NCBI GenBank assembly: GCA_021850835.1
Contig: JAJZKS010000008.1
Coordinates: 1-17,343 of the forward strand
DNA from: Thermoplasmata archaeon
GTDB lineage: Archaea > Thermoplasmatota > Thermoplasmata > Thermoplasmatales > Thermoplasmataceae
Direction: 5' to 3'
Length of the DNA stretch: 17,343 nucleotides
The notes beneath the pieces were generated by a model that was not told where the DNA came from, made no database searches, and saw only the letters and a program-made list of their open reading frames with translations. Made by a program: the position numbers and the translations under genes. This document shows positions 14,628-17,343 of the stretch, piece by piece. Position 1 is the first letter of the stretch, and every line of letters starts with the position of its first letter.

Positions 14628-14764
14628 GGCTGGATAAATGTTTAAATGAGATATGGCAGGCATCTTATGACATTTCATATTTTCAATCAACATTTTCCAT
14701 TAACTGGTAAAGCCCTGACCATAAGAAGACCAATAAAGGTAGATTGAGGGAGATTTCACTTCCA
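14628..14764. other. Intergenic, nothing clear
   Basis: AT-rich spacer between the GNAT pseudogene and the stop of the zinc-ribbon gene. It may hold further eroded 5' sequence of the pseudogene, but I could not recognise any. Confidence 0.35.
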
Positions 14765-15781
14765 CTAATCTATTCCAATACTGTTTATTACGCCGCCTGA
14801 ACTTGCGTCAAGGACAAGGATAATATTCTTCGCTTTGTGCTCATATCTTGCAAACCAGATAGGTGCGTGCAACAGTTCAGGTTCTCCTGCATCTGTCTCA
14901 GTGTTAATGCTCCTGATCATATGATGCTGAGCATGGGCCTTTGAAGACTGGACCTGGCTCACATTGGTCTTGGCTTCGTATTTTGATGAATCTTCCCCAA
15001 TATCACCATTGAGTATCTTGAGACCTTTTGGGATTTTAGCTGTGTCAAAATCTACCCTCTTGGATAGGTCAAAGGCATAATCTTTCGGCTGGTACTGGGT
15101 AAGTGCCTTGACACCCACAACAGGGTAATTGTAATTCCCATTGAGCTGGTATGCTCTAATTGTGTTTCCTGCACCCATTCCTCCCATCATCATTCCGCCC
15201 ATCATTGTCCCTTCTACCATTCCTAATCCCATGCCTCCGCGGCCCCTTCCGCCCATGGCGCCTCCAGCAAGGCCCATTATTGCTGCTGTTGCAGCTATGG
15301 TACCTACCTCTGCTGCTGCATCGACGGCAGTATAGTTCGTTCTGGCAGAGACCGGAACAATCCAGAATGGCACATAACTGAGATTCAATTCCTGGAGAGT
15401 TGACTGCTCCTGCAGATGCCTGTGCAGGAGCCCCCTGTCCATTTTATCTTTCAGGTCTGAAACCGCCTGGTCTTTGGTTGCAAGGGATAATGGGAGCATT
15501 GTGTGTTTGGCGATACTCTTCCAGCCAGCATCTGCCAGAGATATGCTTGATCCACAGTATTCACAGGTAATGACCATTTCGCCGAACTGTGGCTTAATCG
15601 GGGCACCACAGCCCGGACATTTCAATTCCGTGACACCTGAACCTGCCAGCACTTTTCCATTATTAGTCTGCTGCTGTGCTGGCTGATTTACATTTGCCGC
15701 GTTTATTTCCTGCTTAGCGCCGCATTTAGGGCAGAAAACAGCATCATCCGGTATATTTGATCCACATTTTTCACAGAACAT
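14765..15781 (-). CDS. Double zinc-ribbon protein with Gly/Met-rich segment
   Basis: A 338-residue protein beginning at ATG 15781 (MFCEKCG), four bases after the SPFH gene; a longer frame to 15802 would overlap that gene and add a non-family leader. Two zinc ribbons come first: C3-C6/C17-C20 and a TFIIB-like C55-C58/C73-C76. Then comes a region with YVPFWIVPVSARTNYT (136-151), a pattern seen in YdjG-like zinc-ribbon proteins ahead of membrane-linked parts. Residues about 157-206 are very rich in Gly, Ala and Met (e.g. GTMMGGMMMGGMGAGN) and could insert in or lie on a membrane. The C-terminus is soluble-looking, with a repeated histidine patch (HAQHHM). It is the last gene of the cassette. Function unknown; a partner of the SPFH protein is the natural inference. 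Confidence 0.75.
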   Translation of the reverse strand: MFCEKCGSNIPDDAVFCPKCGAKQEINAANVNQPAQQQTNNGKVLAGSGVTELKCPGCGAPIKPQFGEMVITCEYCGSSISLADAGWKSIAKHTMLPLSLATKDQAVSDLKDKMDRGLLHRHLQEQSTLQELNLSYVPFWIVPVSARTNYTAVDAAAEVGTIAATAAIMGLAGGAMGGRGRGGMGLGMVEGTMMGGMMMGGMGAGNTIRAYQLNGNYNYPVVGVKALTQYQPKDYAFDLSKRVDFDTAKIPKGLKILNGDIGEDSSKYEAKTNVSQVQSSKAHAQHHMIRSINTETDAGEPELLHAPIWFARYEHKAKNIILVLDASSGGVINSIGID

Positions 15782-15785
15782 TTTA

Positions 15786-16943
15786 TCACATCTTGTTTCC
15801 ACAGTTTGGACAGAATTTTACTCCCTGTTCAACATCGTTACCGCATTTGGAGCACTTAATGGTTTGAGGTTGCTTCTGAGCCATTGTGTTTCCGCAGTTA
15901 GGGCAGAACTTTGAACCTTCAGGCACTTCTGTTCCGCAATTCGGGCACTTGACAGTTTTGATCTGTTGCTGTTGCATATTGAAGCCACAACTGGGGCAGA
16001 AGTTGCTGTTCTGAGGAACAAGGGTTCCGCACTTGGGGCAGTTCCTTCCCTGCTGTTGCTGCATGCCGGAAAGCTGGTTCGAGAAGGCGTATCCCATCCC
16101 TGCCCCTGCTCCAAGGCCAACACCAAGTCCAGCTCCCACTCCAGCCACACCAGATGAATTCTTCGAAGCATCAACCATGGCCTGGCCAGCCTGGTACTGG
16201 ATATAATTGACTCCCAGCACAGACATTTCCGATCTGGTATCCACTGCTTTCTGAACTTCTTCAGGAAGTGAAATGTTCAATTGCTGGATCTTGTTTATTT
16301 CAACGCCGAACTGCCTGAAATGGTCCTGTGATGTGGTGATGACAACCTGCTCTATTGTTGTCAGGTTAGATGGCAGGTCTGTAACCTTGAGTCCCTGTTC
16401 CTTCATTTTTCCAAGAGCATTGTATACCAGGATGACAACCTGTTCCCTGAGTCTCTGCTCCACGTCTTCAGAGGTATCCGAATTGAATGTCCCAATAAAC
16501 TGGCTGACGAAAATGTTCACGTCAGATATTTTCCACCTGTATTCACCGAAAACCCTGAGATTTACCACCCCAAATGTTGGATCAGTAAACTGGTAGGGTT
16601 CCTGGCTGCCAAACTTCCCGTCCAGGTATCTTCTCTGTAGGTAGTAGACTTCGGCTTGCTGCTGGACTCCGGACAGTGCCTTGACGAGAGGCCCGACTAT
16701 TGGGGCATTGATGTCTGTCAGTGCATATCTGCCGGCCTGTTCAAAGACAGAAAGGATCTTCCCATCCCTCATGAAAATCGCTGATTCGTCTTCCCTTACC
16801 ACAATGTTGTCATTTAGGCGTATGAGCCTGGGAACCTTCCACATGGAGTTGCCCGCCTTGTATTGATTTTCCCATGTTACCGTGGTTGAACCGAGCAGGC
16901 TTCCGCCGGATGAGGGTATCCCTGTTGATTTCTTTCCAAACAT
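15786..16943 (-). CDS. SPFH-domain protein (YdjI-like) with three C-terminal zinc ribbons
   Basis: A 385-residue protein. Residues about 20-250 match the SPFH/Band-7 group sometimes called virion core protein or YdjI-like: TVTWENQYK, LNDNIVVREDESAIFMRDGKI, FGVVNLRVFGEYRWKISD and GVEINKIQQLNISLPEEVQKA. There is no N-terminal membrane helix, unlike flotillin or stomatin. A Gly/Ala-rich hydrophobic stretch follows (VAGVGAGLGVGLGAGAGMGY, 266-285), then three zinc ribbons with Cys pairs at 302/305-316/319, 333/336-347/350 and 364/367-378/381. SPFH proteins oligomerise into membrane scaffolds; in Bacillus, ydjI sits with a PspA paralogue. Its ATG shares a base with the stop of the preceding gene (TAATG), so the two are translationally coupled. 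Confidence 0.85.
   Translation of the reverse strand: MFGKKSTGIPSSGGSLLGSTTVTWENQYKAGNSMWKVPRLIRLNDNIVVREDESAIFMRDGKILSVFEQAGRYALTDINAPIVGPLVKALSGVQQQAEVYYLQRRYLDGKFGSQEPYQFTDPTFGVVNLRVFGEYRWKISDVNIFVSQFIGTFNSDTSEDVEQRLREQVVILVYNALGKMKEQGLKVTDLPSNLTTIEQVVITTSQDHFRQFGVEINKIQQLNISLPEEVQKAVDTRSEMSVLGVNYIQYQAGQAMVDASKNSSGVAGVGAGLGVGLGAGAGMGYAFSNQLSGMQQQQGRNCPKCGTLVPQNSNFCPSCGFNMQQQQIKTVKCPNCGTEVPEGSKFCPNCGNTMAQKQPQTIKCSKCGNDVEQGVKFCPNCGNKM
15801..16040 (-). repeat. Three tandem zinc-ribbon units, 93-base period
   Basis: The C-terminal zinc ribbons of the SPFH protein start exactly 31 codons apart (C302, C333, C364), each with the form CPxCG-(10 residues)-FCPxCG, joined by Gln-rich linkers. The regular spacing points to internal duplication, though the DNA copies have diverged. 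Confidence 0.7.
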
Positions 16944-17343
16944 TAGCTTTCGCCTCCGCTTTGAATAAGTATGTTCTGCACTTTCAGAATCCTTTCCTGC
17001 CAGGAGGTTCTGGCCAGATCAATCTCCCCATTCAGCCTTGAAAGATCTGAGCCAATCTGCCCGGATTCACTAGAAAGGCTTGAATTCTTAATGCCCTGGC
17101 ATACCTCAAGGAACTTCAGATCACTTTCATACAATGCGTTCAGCGTTCCCTCATCCACTCTTATGGCAGGTGAAATGCCTGAATATCCCTGTGTGGCATG
17201 CAGAATATCTCCCTGAAGCTCCTGCGTCTTTGATATAACTGATGCGATGCTGGTTAGCTGGTCAAAGGCTCCGCTGTTCACAAGGCTCACTCTCTGATCC
17301 TGGAGATTCTTCAATGTCTGCTGGAGTATATCTGATAATTGCC
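16943..17343 (-). CDS. Helical protein, 5' end outside the window
   Basis: The frame stays open to the window edge, so the true start lies beyond 17343; a TTG at 17314 inside it is less likely to be the start. The visible 132 residues are soluble, mostly helical and rich in Gln, Ser and Leu (DILQQTLKNLQDQRVSLV, GSDLSRLNGEIDLARTSWQERI). They may form coiled coils and contain no cysteine ribbon. I do not recognise the family. It overlaps the SPFH gene by one base (TAATG), which says they are made together. In the comparable Bacillus ydjFGHI group the first gene encodes a coiled-coil PspA protein; whether this one is PspA-like cannot be decided from the C-terminal part alone. Confidence 0.7.
   Translation of the reverse strand, partial: QLSDILQQTLKNLQDQRVSLVNSGAFDQLTSIASVISKTQELQGDILHATQGYSGISPAIRVDEGTLNALYESDLKFLEVCQGIKNSSLSSESGQIGSDLSRLNGEIDLARTSWQERILKVQNILIQSGGES

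Noticed and set aside
1..17343. Searched for CRISPR arrays, tRNA or rRNA genes, transposases and integrases.
   Set aside because: No regularly spaced repeats, no tRNA T-arm consensus or cloverleaf, and no transposase or integrase motifs were seen on either strand.

Overview
The window looks like chromosomal DNA from an archaeon, most likely of the Thermoplasmatales (Ferroplasma/Cuniculiplasma-like acidophiles). The evidence is an archaeal-type glyceraldehyde-3-phosphate dehydrogenase, a geranylgeranyl-reductase-family flavoprotein, and TATA-like boxes lying about 25-30 bases upstream of several start codons with no room for a leader (leaderless transcripts). TTG and GTG starts are frequent and T-rich tracts follow several genes. 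The lineage is inferred from gene content; there is no rRNA or tRNA in the window to anchor it.

Layout. 81-1115 (+) is an orphan protein with a winged-helix-like N-terminus, closed by a hairpin plus T-tract that spans its stop codon. 1349-1876 (-) is a 2H phosphoesterase (LigT-like). 2174-4312 is a mercury-resistance locus: an HxlR-type regulator (-) is divergent from a small HMA metal-binding protein and mercuric reductase MerA (+). The HMA protein and MerA lie in one reading frame separated by a single TGA and two sense codons, as if the usual N-terminal domain of MerA had been split off. Directly downstream (about 4318-4788) are remnants of a hicBA toxin-antitoxin pair: an N-terminally broken hicB and a hicA-like ORF that has lost its catalytic histidine.

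4980-9485 (-) holds a secreted protein resembling peptide:N-glycanase A, then argH and argG, the last two steps of arginine synthesis, two bases apart. A divergent gene at 9603 (+) encodes a protein with a C-terminal ACT-like domain. The shared argG/ACT control region contains a perfect 17-bp palindrome. Archaeal gap follows at 10350 (+), preceded by a strong hairpin with a T-tract.

11371-14075 (-) carries a geranylgeranyl-reductase-family flavoprotein and a stand-alone ThDP enzyme of the acetolactate synthase (AlsS) type. 14141-14627 (-) is a GNAT acetyltransferase pseudogene with two frameshifts and an internal stop. The window ends in a three-gene minus-strand cassette: a partial helical protein, an SPFH-domain protein with three C-terminal zinc ribbons, and a double-zinc-ribbon protein with a Gly/Met-rich segment. 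The first two overlap by one base and the next two are four bases apart. The cassette resembles in parts the ydjFGHI (PspA-linked) group of Bacillus and is the best candidate here for a poorly described system, probably membrane-associated.
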